From Gammaproteobacteria bacterium (lineage in GTDB: Bacteria; Pseudomonadota; Gammaproteobacteria; Eutrophobiales; Eutrophobiaceae), in contig JAPOQU010000010.1 in NCBI GenBank assembly GCA_026710545.1, positions 1 to 64,000 of the forward strand: a DNA stretch of 64,000 nucleotides, written 5' to 3'. Both the position numbers and the translations under genes were made by a program. The notes beneath the pieces are model-generated. The model did not search any database, was not told the origin of the DNA, and saw only the letters and a list, made by a program, of their open reading frames with translations. Of this stretch, positions 35,871-44,408 are shown in pieces; the first letter of the stretch is position 1, and the number at the start of each line of letters is the position of its first letter.

Positions 35871-36443
35871 ATCGATGGTTTGAGAGAAACCAATGGATAT
35901 GTCGAGCTCAAATTGGCAGTTTGCCGCAAGGCATATTCTGAAACACGTCATAGTTGTGGAAAGGCGATTGCTGATGTATTGGGTTCCATCAAAGATAAGC
36001 TTCCTGACGACGCCGTGCAAATGCTTGACTGGTTGGCAACTGAGCATACCGACCCAGATAAAGAATTATGGAATGAAAAAGCCATAGGTGGCCAGTTCTA
36101 TTATTGAGGAGATATTATTGGACACGGTATCAACACGACTCGTGGACGTGCTGCCGAGGCTATTAGCACCCTCATTCAGCGAGATGCCTCGTACATTGAT
36201 CGCTTTCGTTCTACCATTGGACGATTGGTGAACGATAAAAGCATAGCTGTTCGTGCCTGCGCGGGGTCTACACTCCTAGCGATAACCAATCACGATTGGG
36301 AGTTTGCTTTAGAGCAATTTGCCAGACTTACCGAACCTCAGGGCAGTTCTTATGATGATCTCTTGCTCGCGACTAAGGACGTAGAGCATTTTATTAATTA
36401 CGCGCTAGCGGACCATTTTGGGATACTTCAGTTGACAGATTAG
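35871..36443 (+). pseudogene. Decayed C-terminal remnant of a large repeat-rich protein (possibly STAND NTPase-like), interrupted by UGA
   Basis: One continuous frame runs from about 35871 to TAG 36441-36443, broken only by a TGA at 36105-36107. Before it: YVELKLAVCRKAYSETRHSC and PDDAVQMLDWLATEHTDPDK. After it: INTTRGRAAEAISTLIQRD, SIAVRACAGSTLLAITNHDW and HFINYALADHFGILQL. The helical, HEAT-like pattern recalls the C-terminus of very large ATP-binding proteins found in defence islands; this is recollection and is not certain. The upstream 100 bases are extremely AT-rich and contain none of the rest of the gene. The two halves are in the same frame, so decay is recent or only one point mutation has hit this stretch. 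Confidence 0.5.
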
Positions 36444-36781
36444 GAGTAACATTTGCAACAAACTGTTGCCAAAATAGATGATGAAGACATCCAACATCTG
36501 AACAACTCAGAGAAGCCCTACACCTGTCCGTTAAGAGGCGCAGAATCTAACAGAGGGGCTCGGAACTGCCATTCGGGTTTTTCTCACAAAGAACAATTTG
36601 TCCTTAGTCAACTCATCCAGCGGGACGGGTTTTGACACGTCATCAACAATTGTGCATTGTCGTGGGGAGTGTTGTAGTACCAGTTCAATCAGATATGGAA
36701 ATATGTATATGAATGATTGCGTATTGGTACTTTACGCAGATGAAACCAAAATAATTAAGCGGGTGGATAGCTATACTACCA
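36444..36781. other. Non-coding stretch between decayed gene and ABC exporter
   Basis: About 340 bases with only short open frames that show no protein-like pattern on either strand. It probably contains further decay products of the large gene before it. It also holds the region beyond the 3' end of the minus-strand ABC permease gene; no clear terminator seen. Confidence 0.5.
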
Positions 36782-37561
36782 CTACTGGATCAACCGTCTG
36801 CGCACCAGCACGACAGCCCAGTAAAAGCTGACGAGGGCAAACGCAAGCAGCACACCGATATGGAGAATTACCTGGGATATTTCCTGTCCGGTTGCCAGGG
36901 GGCGTATCAGGGCGATTGAATGACTCAGGGGCAACAACCGCACCACGGATTGGGCAAAATCGGGTAAGGTCGCAACGGGATAGAAAACGCCGCAGAAGAT
37001 GAACATGGGTGTCAATACCAGGGTGACGTAGTAGTTAAAGAAGTCATAAGATCGGGAAAACGAGGCGACCATGATGGCCGGACCGGCGAAACACAAGCCT
37101 GTTAAAAAGAAGAGAGGGATACAGAGCAGCGCCTGCCAGTGCGAGATTGCGCCCAGTAAAAATGCCACCAGTAAAATGGCCGAACTGCTGAACAGTCCCT
37201 TGGTTGCGCACCACAGCATCTCGCCGGCGACGATATCGTCAACCTCCAGGGGGGTTGCCAGCATGCCTTCGTAGGTCTGTTGCGGGACCATACGCGTATA
37301 GACTGAAAACAGTCCTTCAAACGTTGCCGTGTTCATCGACGATGAGGCAATCAGGCCGCTGGCCAGGAAAGTCAGGTATGGTAATCCGCCCAGTTCGCCA
37401 ACGAATCGCCCCAGTCCCAGGCCGAGTCCCAGCAGGTATAAAAAGGGTTCGCCGAAGTTAAACAGTAAGCTGGGGATCAGTAATTTCCGCCAGACCAGCA
37501 GGTTCCGGCGCCAGACCAGGAACATCCCGAAACGCATTTCAGGGAGACGCCAGTCGATCAT
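36782..37561 (-). CDS. ABC-2 type transport permease (NodJ-like)
   Basis: 259-residue inner-membrane permease with six hydrophobic segments and the ABC-2 signature region (FFNYYVTLVLTPMFIFCGVFYPVATLP). The sequence style matches NodJ and related exporters of lipo-oligosaccharides or hydrophobic compounds. It overlaps the ATP-binding gene by 4 nt (ATGA), so the two subunits are translationally coupled. The exported compound is unknown; no nodulation genes are present. Confidence 0.9.
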   Translation of the reverse strand: MIDWRLPEMRFGMFLVWRRNLLVWRKLLIPSLLFNFGEPFLYLLGLGLGLGRFVGELGGLPYLTFLASGLIASSSMNTATFEGLFSVYTRMVPQQTYEGMLATPLEVDDIVAGEMLWCATKGLFSSSAILLVAFLLGAISHWQALLCIPLFFLTGLCFAGPAIMVASFSRSYDFFNYYVTLVLTPMFIFCGVFYPVATLPDFAQSVVRLLPLSHSIALIRPLATGQEISQVILHIGVLLAFALVSFYWAVVLVRRRLIQ

Positions 37562-38475
37562 GTTTCCCTCATCTCCCTGCCGGTCAGGCGCAGGAATACG
37601 TCTTCCAGGTTGGCGGGACGGTGCAGGTAATGCACCTTGGGCTTGTCTTCAACCCGCCGGATAATTTCACCGGGGGCGTCGGTAAAATAGTAAATTGTCT
37701 CTCCAACTATCTCCACCCGGTAGATATCTTGCTCAGTCAGTATGCCCGGCAGCGCATCCATCTCCCCGTGAATTTCCACAACTTCGGGTTCCACGTGGTT
37801 TTTGATTAACTGTTTTGGATGCCCCTGGCTGAGGATAACGCCGTGGTCCATGATCACGATATCGTCACACAGGCGTTCCGCTTCTTCCATAAAATGAGTC
37901 GTCAGCAACAAGGTTGTACCCGAGTTCTTCAACTCACGCAACCTGCCCCAGATCAGGTGCCTGACCTGGGGGTCCAGGCCGGTCGTCGGCTCGTCCAGTA
38001 CCAGCAGGCTGGGTTCATTGACCAGGGCCCGGGCAATACTCAGACGCCGTTTCATGCCGCCCGACAGCTGGTTGATCCGGACATCGGCTTTTTCACTCAG
38101 TTCGACAAATTTCAATAACTCCCGGATCCGGTGTTGCAACGCCGGCCCGCTGAGGCTGAAAAACCCGGCATAAACTTCCAGGTTCTCGGCAACGGTAAAG
38201 TCCGGGTCCAGGTTATCCAGTTGAGGAACGATACCGATGTCTTTCCGTATCTGCCTGGCATGCGTGGGGACATTCAACCCCAGGACTTCCAGGTCACCGC
38301 CAGACAGGGGGGATTGTCCCAGGATCATCCTCAACGTAGTTGTCTTGCCGGCGCCGTTGGGGCCGAGCAGGCCGAAGCAACCGCCGTAGGGCACCTGCAA
38401 ATCTATTCCCTTGACGACAAATTCTCCGTTAAAGGACTTTTTCAGGTTTTCGGCTTTTATGATGAAATTATTCAT
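37558..38475 (-). CDS. ABC transporter ATP-binding protein (NodI-like)
   Basis: 305-residue ATPase. Walker A is GPNGAGKTT (38-46), the signature LSGGMKRR (137-144) and Walker B LLVLDEP (157-163), and the switch His is in LLTTHFMEE. The C-terminal 80 residues form the extension typical of the NodI/DRA subfamily. It partners the permease encoded immediately downstream. It is transcribed divergently from the gamma-glutamyltransferase gene. Confidence 0.93.
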   Translation of the reverse strand: MNNFIIKAENLKKSFNGEFVVKGIDLQVPYGGCFGLLGPNGAGKTTTLRMILGQSPLSGGDLEVLGLNVPTHARQIRKDIGIVPQLDNLDPDFTVAENLEVYAGFFSLSGPALQHRIRELLKFVELSEKADVRINQLSGGMKRRLSIARALVNEPSLLVLDEPTTGLDPQVRHLIWGRLRELKNSGTTLLLTTHFMEEAERLCDDIVIMDHGVILSQGHPKQLIKNHVEPEVVEIHGEMDALPGILTEQDIYRVEIVGETIYYFTDAPGEIIRRVEDKPKVHYLHRPANLEDVFLRLTGREMRET

Positions 38476-38658
38476 GCAGGATTACCGTCTTTCACGTCCG
38501 ACATATTGATGAAATGCCGGTCTACAGGCAAGCCGTTTCAATTCAGAGGTAGCTCATGGGTATAATAATCCGCAGATTACGCAGATTGACGCAGATTAAA
38601 TATAATCATTCTATTATCCTCTGTGATCTCTGTGGTAAATATTAACTGGACGAAGAGC

Positions 38659-40302
38659 ATGAACATCAAAAGCGGTCGTTCTACAGTCATAGCCGGCAAC
38701 GGCATGGTGGCAACCAGCCAGCCCATAGCAACCGACATCGGCCTGGGTATATTGAAAAAAGGCGGCAGTGCGGTGGATGCAGCCATCGCAGCCAATGCAG
38801 CCCTGGGACTGATGGAACCCCATATGTGCGGCATTGGCGGCGATTTGTTTGCCATTGTCTGGGATGAAAAACAACAACAACTGCATGGACTCAATGCCAG
38901 CGGCCGTTCTCCCAAGTCTCTCAGCCACCGGGAACTGGCCGGGCGTTTAAAACAGCTGGGCACACGCCAGATTCCACACAACAGCGTACTGTCGGTGTCT
39001 GTTCCGGGTGCGGTCCACGGCTGGACCACGTTACACGAGAAGTTCGGCAAAATGCCGTTTGCTGAACTATTGGCGCCGGCAATCCAATACGCGCAAGCCG
39101 GATTTCCGGTGTCGCCTGTCATAGCCGGTCAGTGGCAGTGGGCGGCGGCTGAAATATCGGGCACCGTACCGGGGGCGTTCAATACCTTGTATACCCCGGA
39201 GGGCCGGGCGCCCGCCGTCGGCAGCATATTTACCAATGAGGACCTAGCCCGCTCTTACCGCCTGCTCGCGAATGACGGCAACAAGGCCTTCTACCAGGGT
39301 GAACTGGCTGACCGTATCACCGGTTTCATGCAGGAGAACGGTGGTTACATCGACCACGCCGACCTGCAATCACACCACTCGGACTGGGTCGCGCCGCTGT
39401 CGGTGAACTACCGGGGTTATGATGTATTTGAATTGCCGCCCGGCGGCCAGGGTATCGCCGCCTTGCAGATGTTGCAGATGCTCGGGGACGATGACCTCGC
39501 CGCCATGGGATTTATGAACGTTGATTGCCTGCACCTGATGCTGGAGGCAAAAAAACTGGTATTCGAAGACCGGGCGAAATATTACGCGGATCCGGATTTT
39601 TCCAGGGTCCGGACAGGACGCCTGTTGAGCGCGGAATACAGCAGGAAGAGACGATCCGGGATCAAGGACAGCGCGGCGCTGAAGGTCCGGGCGGGGGAGG
39701 GAATTTTACGGGATGGCGATACCATCTACCTGACGGCAGCGGATTCCGCAGGCAACATGGTATCGTTGATCCAAAGCGTGTATTACTACTTCGGCTCCGG
39801 TATCGTCGTCCCCGGAACGGGTTTTGCCCTGCAGAACCGCGGGCTGATGTTTTCCATGGACCCGTCCCATGCCAACGTGTACGCGCCGGGGAAACGGCCA
39901 TTCCATACCATTATTCCGGCATTCGTTATGAAAGACGGCAGGCCTTTCATGAGTTTCGGCGTTATGGGTGGCGATATGCAACCCCAGGGGCACGTGCAGG
40001 TCTTGACGAATATCATCGATTTCGGGATGGACTTACAGTTGGCGGGAGATGCGCCGCGCTGGCGTCATGACGGTTCTACCATGCCCATGGCCGACGCGAA
40101 TGAATACCTCACGGACGGTGGGGTAGTTCTGATGGAGAGAGGTTTCCCGGACCAGGTAGTCAAGGAACTGGCCAAGCGCGGCCACCATGTGCAACGGGCG
40201 GAAGACGGCTTCGGCGGCTACCAGGCAATTATGAGAGCCGGCAACGGCGTATATCACGGCGCCTCGGAATCCCGCAAGGACGGACATGCAGCGGGTTACT
40301 GA
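38659..40302 (+). CDS. Gamma-glutamyltransferase family protein (Ntn hydrolase)
   Basis: About 547 residues. Members self-cleave before a Thr that becomes the nucleophile of the small subunit; here it is the Thr of GDTIYLTAAD (about residue 355 from the ATG at 38659). Other motifs are ATSQPIATDIGLGILKKGGSAVDAA near the N-terminus (given by its parts: ILKKGGSAVDAA), EPHMCGIGGDLF, and SFGVMGGDMQPQGHVQ near the C-terminus. The branch lacks a clear signal peptide and often acts on non-glutathione amides. ATG 38659, preceded by GAAGAG, is preferred over an in-frame ATG 36 nt upstream. The substrate is unknown. Confidence 0.88.
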   Translation: MNIKSGRSTVIAGNGMVATSQPIATDIGLGILKKGGSAVDAAIAANAALGLMEPHMCGIGGDLFAIVWDEKQQQLHGLNASGRSPKSLSHRELAGRLKQLGTRQIPHNSVLSVSVPGAVHGWTTLHEKFGKMPFAELLAPAIQYAQAGFPVSPVIAGQWQWAAAEISGTVPGAFNTLYTPEGRAPAVGSIFTNEDLARSYRLLANDGNKAFYQGELADRITGFMQENGGYIDHADLQSHHSDWVAPLSVNYRGYDVFELPPGGQGIAALQMLQMLGDDDLAAMGFMNVDCLHLMLEAKKLVFEDRAKYYADPDFSRVRTGRLLSAEYSRKRRSGIKDSAALKVRAGEGILRDGDTIYLTAADSAGNMVSLIQSVYYYFGSGIVVPGTGFALQNRGLMFSMDPSHANVYAPGKRPFHTIIPAFVMKDGRPFMSFGVMGGDMQPQGHVQVLTNIIDFGMDLQLAGDAPRWRHDGSTMPMADANEYLTDGGVVLMERGFPDQVVKELAKRGHHVQRAEDGFGGYQAIMRAGNGVYHGASESRKDGHAAGY

Positions 40303-40309
40303 CCCCTGA

Positions 40310-40672
40310 TTATCCTGCCTGAAGCTCCCGGCGCAGCTTCTCGATACGCGCCCGGTTCACCTCGAAGTCGTAGACAGCGTGCCACGACCGCGCCGCGGAA
40401 CGTACATGGATCACCTTGTCCGCAGCGCACAGGCGGCACTCCAGGTCGTCAATGTACCCGCGCCGGCTGCGGCAGGCAGCGTGCACATAATCATCCGTTG
40501 CAGTGATAATGACAGTTCGCGCCGCACCCTCCAGCAGGTTTTTCAGACGCTCGAATGCGGCGCCGGGGTCCCCTGGTACATGGAGTGGCTTGATACGGTG
40601 ATAAAATGCCGCGTCGTCCCGGCTGCAGACGCAGGTATGAGTCCATGGACAAGGTGCGAGTGGCTCGCACAT
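40310..40672 (-). CDS. DUF1499 family protein
   Basis: 120 residues. The segments LAPCPWTHTCVCSRD, TDDYVHAACRSRRGYIDDLECRL, KVIHVRSAARSW and FEVNRARIEKLRREL follow the DUF1499 pattern. The function of the family is unknown. It is convergent with the gamma-glutamyltransferase gene (7 nt apart). The start is uncertain; the first residues before LAPCP may not be translated. Confidence 0.75.
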   Translation of the reverse strand: MCEPLAPCPWTHTCVCSRDDAAFYHRIKPLHVPGDPGAAFERLKNLLEGAARTVIITATDDYVHAACRSRRGYIDDLECRLCAADKVIHVRSAARSWHAVYDFEVNRARIEKLRRELQAG

Positions 40673-40744
40673 AACTTATGTCATCAAGCAGTGTATATTG
40701 TGCGTTAATTCCGTATCTTACTACCGGGATATTACGACATCGTA

Positions 40745-42031
40745 ATGACTAATCAAACCCTGATTGATGCCGACCGGTCGCTGCTCTGGCACCCCTATGC
40801 GTCCATGGTGGATCCGCCGCCGGTATTTCCGGTTGTTTGCGCCCGGGGTGTGAGGCTCACGCTTGCGGACGGTCGCGAGTTGATCGACGGTATGGCGTCC
40901 TGGTGGTGCGCCATCCACGGCTACAATCACCCGGTATTGAACGCGGCCGTCGGGGCACAGCTTGAGGATATGGCCCATGTCATGTTCGGCGGCCTGACCC
41001 ACGAACCGGCGGTCAGGCTGGCGCAGAAGCTGGTGGATATTACCCCGCGTGATCTACAGACCGTTTTCTTTGCCGATTCCGGCTCGGTGTCGGTGGAGGT
41101 TGCCATCAAGATGGCAATCCAGTACTGGGCGGCAAAAGGGCGTCCCGGCAAGCAAAAGCTGTTGACCATACGGCAGGGTTACCATGGCGACACTTTCGGC
41201 GCCATGGCTGTTTGTGACCCGGTCACGGGCATGCACTCACTGTTCAGGGACGTGTTGCCGGAACATTACTTTGCCGATACTCCCGGAATCCGCTTCGGTG
41301 AGGAATGGGACGATGATGATATCGAGTCTCTGAAAGCGCTGGCTGAAAGCCGCCACGATGAAATTGCCGCGGTAATTCTTGAACCGGTGGTCCAGGGCGC
41401 CGGGGGCATGTGGTTTTACTCCCCTGCGTACCTGGACAGGGTCAGGCAGATCTGTGATGAGTTTGACCTGCTGCTGGTTTTCGACGAGATTGCCACCGGG
41501 TTCGGCAGGACCGGCAAACTGTTTGCCTGTGAACACACCCGGATCAGTCCCGATATCATGTGCCTCGGCAAGGCGCTCACCGGAGGCTACATGACTATGG
41601 CGGCTACGCTGACGACTGCCAGGGTTGCAGATACCATCTCTGCTGAAGGTAAAGGCGTATTCATGCACGGACCCACCTTCATGGCGAACCCGCTGGCCTG
41701 CGCCGTGGCGCTGGCAAGTATCGATTTGCTGGAACAGACGGGCTGGGAACAGCGGGTCGCTGAAATCCAGGCTCAATTACAGGATGAGCTGGCCAGGTGC
41801 AGGGAACTGGACAACGTCGTTGACGTAAGGGTGCTTGGCGCCATTGGCGTGGTAGAGGTAGACCGGCCCGTGGATATGCATGTCGTCCCGCGCCGGTTTG
41901 TGGACCAAGGCGTATGGATCAGGCCCTTCGGCCGGCTGATCTACATCATGCCTCCATATATTATAGACGCCAACGATTTAACCCGATTGACCAGTGCAAT
42001 GTATCATGTTGTGGTTAAACTATCCCATTAG
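40745..42031 (+). CDS. bioA: Adenosylmethionine-8-amino-7-oxononanoate aminotransferase
   Basis: 428-residue PLP enzyme of biotin synthesis that converts 8-amino-7-oxononanoate to 7,8-diaminononanoate with S-adenosylmethionine as amino donor. The PLP Lys is K276 in LGKALTGGYMTMAATL and the Asp contacting the pyridine nitrogen is D247 in VFDEIATGFGRTG. WHPYASM near the N-terminus and SWWCAIHGYNHP are characteristic of BioA rather than of other class III aminotransferases. The other bio genes are not in the window and no BirA-type operator was recognised upstream. Confidence 0.95.
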   Translation: MTNQTLIDADRSLLWHPYASMVDPPPVFPVVCARGVRLTLADGRELIDGMASWWCAIHGYNHPVLNAAVGAQLEDMAHVMFGGLTHEPAVRLAQKLVDITPRDLQTVFFADSGSVSVEVAIKMAIQYWAAKGRPGKQKLLTIRQGYHGDTFGAMAVCDPVTGMHSLFRDVLPEHYFADTPGIRFGEEWDDDDIESLKALAESRHDEIAAVILEPVVQGAGGMWFYSPAYLDRVRQICDEFDLLLVFDEIATGFGRTGKLFACEHTRISPDIMCLGKALTGGYMTMAATLTTARVADTISAEGKGVFMHGPTFMANPLACAVALASIDLLEQTGWEQRVAEIQAQLQDELARCRELDNVVDVRVLGAIGVVEVDRPVDMHVVPRRFVDQGVWIRPFGRLIYIMPPYIIDANDLTRLTSAMYHVVVKLSH

Positions 42032-42044
42032 CTATACAGTGGAA

Positions 42045-42104
42045 CAGGTTCGGATGAGCGATTATCCCTGCGGATGATAGTCCTGAATCGCTCATCCGAA
42101 CCTG
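42045..42104. repeat. Inverted repeat with 19-bp perfect arms after bioA
   Basis: CAGGTTCGGATGAGCGATT at 42045-42063 and its exact complement at 42086-42104, with a 22-nt loop. It fills the gap between bioA and the ferredoxin reductase gene and would form a very stable RNA hairpin. No T-run follows, so it looks more like a REP-type palindromic element than a classic terminator, although it could attenuate read-through. Confidence 0.8.
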
Positions 42105-42132
42105 GCGGTGCATCAGATGAGGATATACATTT

Positions 42133-43350
42133 ATGAGTGAGATTTTTGTAATCGCCGGCGCCAGCCATGCTGCAGCCATGCTGGCCCCAAGTCTGCGCCA
42201 GCAGGGCTGGCAGGGCAGAATTGTTGTTGTCGGCGCCGAAGCCTCCATACCTTATCACCGTCCGCCCTTGTCAAAAGACTACCTGGCCGGGGAGAAAACA
42301 CTGGATGAAATACTCATCCGCCCGGCAAAAGTGTATGAGAAATCAGAAGTTGAGTTCATTCTGGACACCACTGTGGAGTCCATCAACAGGGACAACAAGA
42401 CTGTGCGGCTGAGTAATAGCGAAACCCTGTCCTATGACAAGCTGGCGTTAACCGTAGGGTCAAAAGTGAGGAAAGTGAACCTGTCGGGAGTGGATCTGGA
42501 CGGCGTGTTTTACCTGCGTGATTTAAAGGATGTCGAGCGGATAAGCGCATACATCAATGCCGGGGCTAACGCCGTGATTGTCGGCGGCGGGTACATCGGC
42601 CTTGAGACTGCGGCGGTCCTGAACAGGAAAGGCATGAACGTCACGGTGCTGGAGATGATGGAGCGGGTAATGCAGCGTGTAACGGCCCCGGTGATATCGG
42701 AATTCTATACCCGCGTACACCGGGAAGAAGGCGTCAGTATTCGTTGCGGTACCGGCGTGACCGGTTTTAAGGGCAACGGCAAGGTTGCCAAAGTCCTGTG
42801 CAGTGACGGCAGCGAATTTGCTGCAGACCTCGTTATTATAGGTGTCGGCATACTGCCGAACACGGAACTGGCCCAGGCGGCAGGGCTCAAAATCGACAAC
42901 GGCATTGTAGTCAACGCCCAGGCGCAAACATCGGACCCGGATGTTTTCGCCGCCGGGGATTGCACTTATCATCACAACCCGATCTACGACCGCTGGGTAA
43001 GGCTCGAGTCGGTACAGAACGCCACGGACCAGTCCAGGGTCATCGCCGGCGCTGCCTGCGGCAAGGATACAAGTTATAACAGTGTGCCGTGGTTCTGGTC
43101 GGACCAGTATGACCTGATGTTGCAGATCGCCGGACTGTCGCAGGGTTACGATGAAATCGTTACCCGGGGCAACCCCGGAGAGGGCCGGAGTTTCGCGGCG
43201 TTTTACCTGAAATCCGGCAGGGTGATTGCTGTTGACGCGATCAACAAACCGCAGGAGTTCATGTTCAGCAAGAAACTGATCCCGGCACGAAAGGTAGTGG
43301 ATAAGTTGAAACTGGCTGACACTGACGTACCTGTCAAGGAATTGCTATAG
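42133..43350 (+). CDS. FAD-dependent ferredoxin reductase (putidaredoxin-reductase-like)
   Basis: 405 residues, the usual length for reductases serving Rieske oxygenases and P450 systems. The N-terminal FAD site is FVIAGASHAAA, the NAD site VIVGGGYIGLETA (148-160) and the second FAD motif VFAAGDCTYH. The C-terminal domain has FWSDQYDLMLQIAG, typical of BphA4/PdR-like enzymes. It takes electrons from NADH to a [2Fe-2S] ferredoxin. No ferredoxin gene is adjacent, but three Rieske oxygenases and two ferredoxins elsewhere in the window lack a reductase, so it may serve them (inference). Confidence 0.92.
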   Translation: MSEIFVIAGASHAAAMLAPSLRQQGWQGRIVVVGAEASIPYHRPPLSKDYLAGEKTLDEILIRPAKVYEKSEVEFILDTTVESINRDNKTVRLSNSETLSYDKLALTVGSKVRKVNLSGVDLDGVFYLRDLKDVERISAYINAGANAVIVGGGYIGLETAAVLNRKGMNVTVLEMMERVMQRVTAPVISEFYTRVHREEGVSIRCGTGVTGFKGNGKVAKVLCSDGSEFAADLVIIGVGILPNTELAQAAGLKIDNGIVVNAQAQTSDPDVFAAGDCTYHHNPIYDRWVRLESVQNATDQSRVIAGAACGKDTSYNSVPWFWSDQYDLMLQIAGLSQGYDEIVTRGNPGEGRSFAAFYLKSGRVIAVDAINKPQEFMFSKKLIPARKVVDKLKLADTDVPVKELL

Positions 43351-43361
43351 TTCCACAGGCT

Positions 43362-44408
43362 ATGCATAAGAACGGAAATAGATCAGGTTACCGGCAACGG
43401 GTCGGCGTCAGCGCGCTCCTGACAGGTTTGTTACTTTTGTTGCATCTCAGTCCGGGCGCTGAGAGCAGTATTCCCGTGAAAGCGGCGCGTCTTGCGGATA
43501 TCGCGGTCTATCCCCACAAGTTTGCGCCGGCTACCGTCGTCAGCCTGAATAACACCGCTGTTTCCACGCAGGTGGGTGCGCGTATTGATGAAATCTCCGT
43601 CCGTGTCGCTGATATTGTCGAACCGGGCAGTGTGCTCGCCCGGCTGGATTGCACGGATTTTGAACTGGCAAGGAAACAGGCAGAGGCGACAATAGCGTCC
43701 CTCCGGGCGCGCATTAAACTGGCGCAACGCCGCCTGGCCAGAACTGAGGCGCTGGTGGAAAAGCAGACCGTATCGGAAGAGTTGCTGGACCAGAGAGAAG
43801 CCGACCTGGCCGTATTACGCGCGGATTACCAGGGCGCATTATCGCAACTGGATATGTCCAAACTCGACATTTCCCGCTGCACGATAGTCAGTCCGTTCAA
43901 GGCCGTCATCACCGCAAGAACAGGTTCGGTGGGAGAGTTTGCACAAAAAGGGACGAAGCTCATCGAAATTGTGGATATCGGGCAACTGGAAATTTCTGCG
44001 CAGGTGCCGGCCACGGACATCGGGCAGGTTGTAACCATCAAGGACCTGTATTTCGAAGATTCAACAGGCCGTTATGATGCCGAGTTACGCGCGGTGGCGC
44101 CGACAGTCAATACCCAGACGCGCAACCGGGAAGCAAGACTGCTGTTCAGTAACACAGCGGCCCTGCCGGGCGCAGCCGGCAAACTCGTCTGGCAGGACAA
44201 CCGGCCACATATTTCCGCCAGGGTACTGGTCCGGCGCCAGGACAGCCTCGGAGTCTTTATTGCCGATAGGGGCAAAGCCAGGTTTCATGCCCTTCCCGGC
44301 GCGCAACAGGGCAGGGCAGCGCCAACGGCGTTGCCGCTGGATACTTCGGTGATAACGGAAGGGCAATACGGTTTGCAGGACGGGGAGGCAATAGAGGTTA
44401 TTCGCTGA
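43362..44408 (+). CDS. RND efflux periplasmic adaptor (membrane fusion protein), copy 1
   Basis: 348 residues. A signal-anchor near residues 15-33 precedes the lipoyl/barrel-sandwich halves (AATVVSLNNTAVSTQVGARI and SPFKAVITARTGSVGEF) around a helical hairpin (about 100-150), and then a beta-barrel domain. It bridges the inner-membrane pump and an outer-membrane channel. It starts 11 nt after the reductase stop; its TGA overlaps the ATG of the RND permease (TGATG). No TolC-like gene is in the cluster. Confidence 0.9.
   Translation: MHKNGNRSGYRQRVGVSALLTGLLLLLHLSPGAESSIPVKAARLADIAVYPHKFAPATVVSLNNTAVSTQVGARIDEISVRVADIVEPGSVLARLDCTDFELARKQAEATIASLRARIKLAQRRLARTEALVEKQTVSEELLDQREADLAVLRADYQGALSQLDMSKLDISRCTIVSPFKAVITARTGSVGEFAQKGTKLIEIVDIGQLEISAQVPATDIGQVVTIKDLYFEDSTGRYDAELRAVAPTVNTQTRNREARLLFSNTAALPGAAGKLVWQDNRPHISARVLVRRQDSLGVFIADRGKARFHALPGAQQGRAAPTALPLDTSVITEGQYGLQDGEAIEVIR

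Noticed and set aside
36105..36107. In-frame UGA as a selenocysteine codon
   Set aside because: No SECIS-like hairpin was evident and the surrounding gene is only a fragment of a larger one; a nonsense mutation in a pseudogene is simpler.
36453..36635. 60-codon plus-strand frame after the decayed gene
   Set aside because: No start signal and no recognisable pattern; it lies in a degenerating region.
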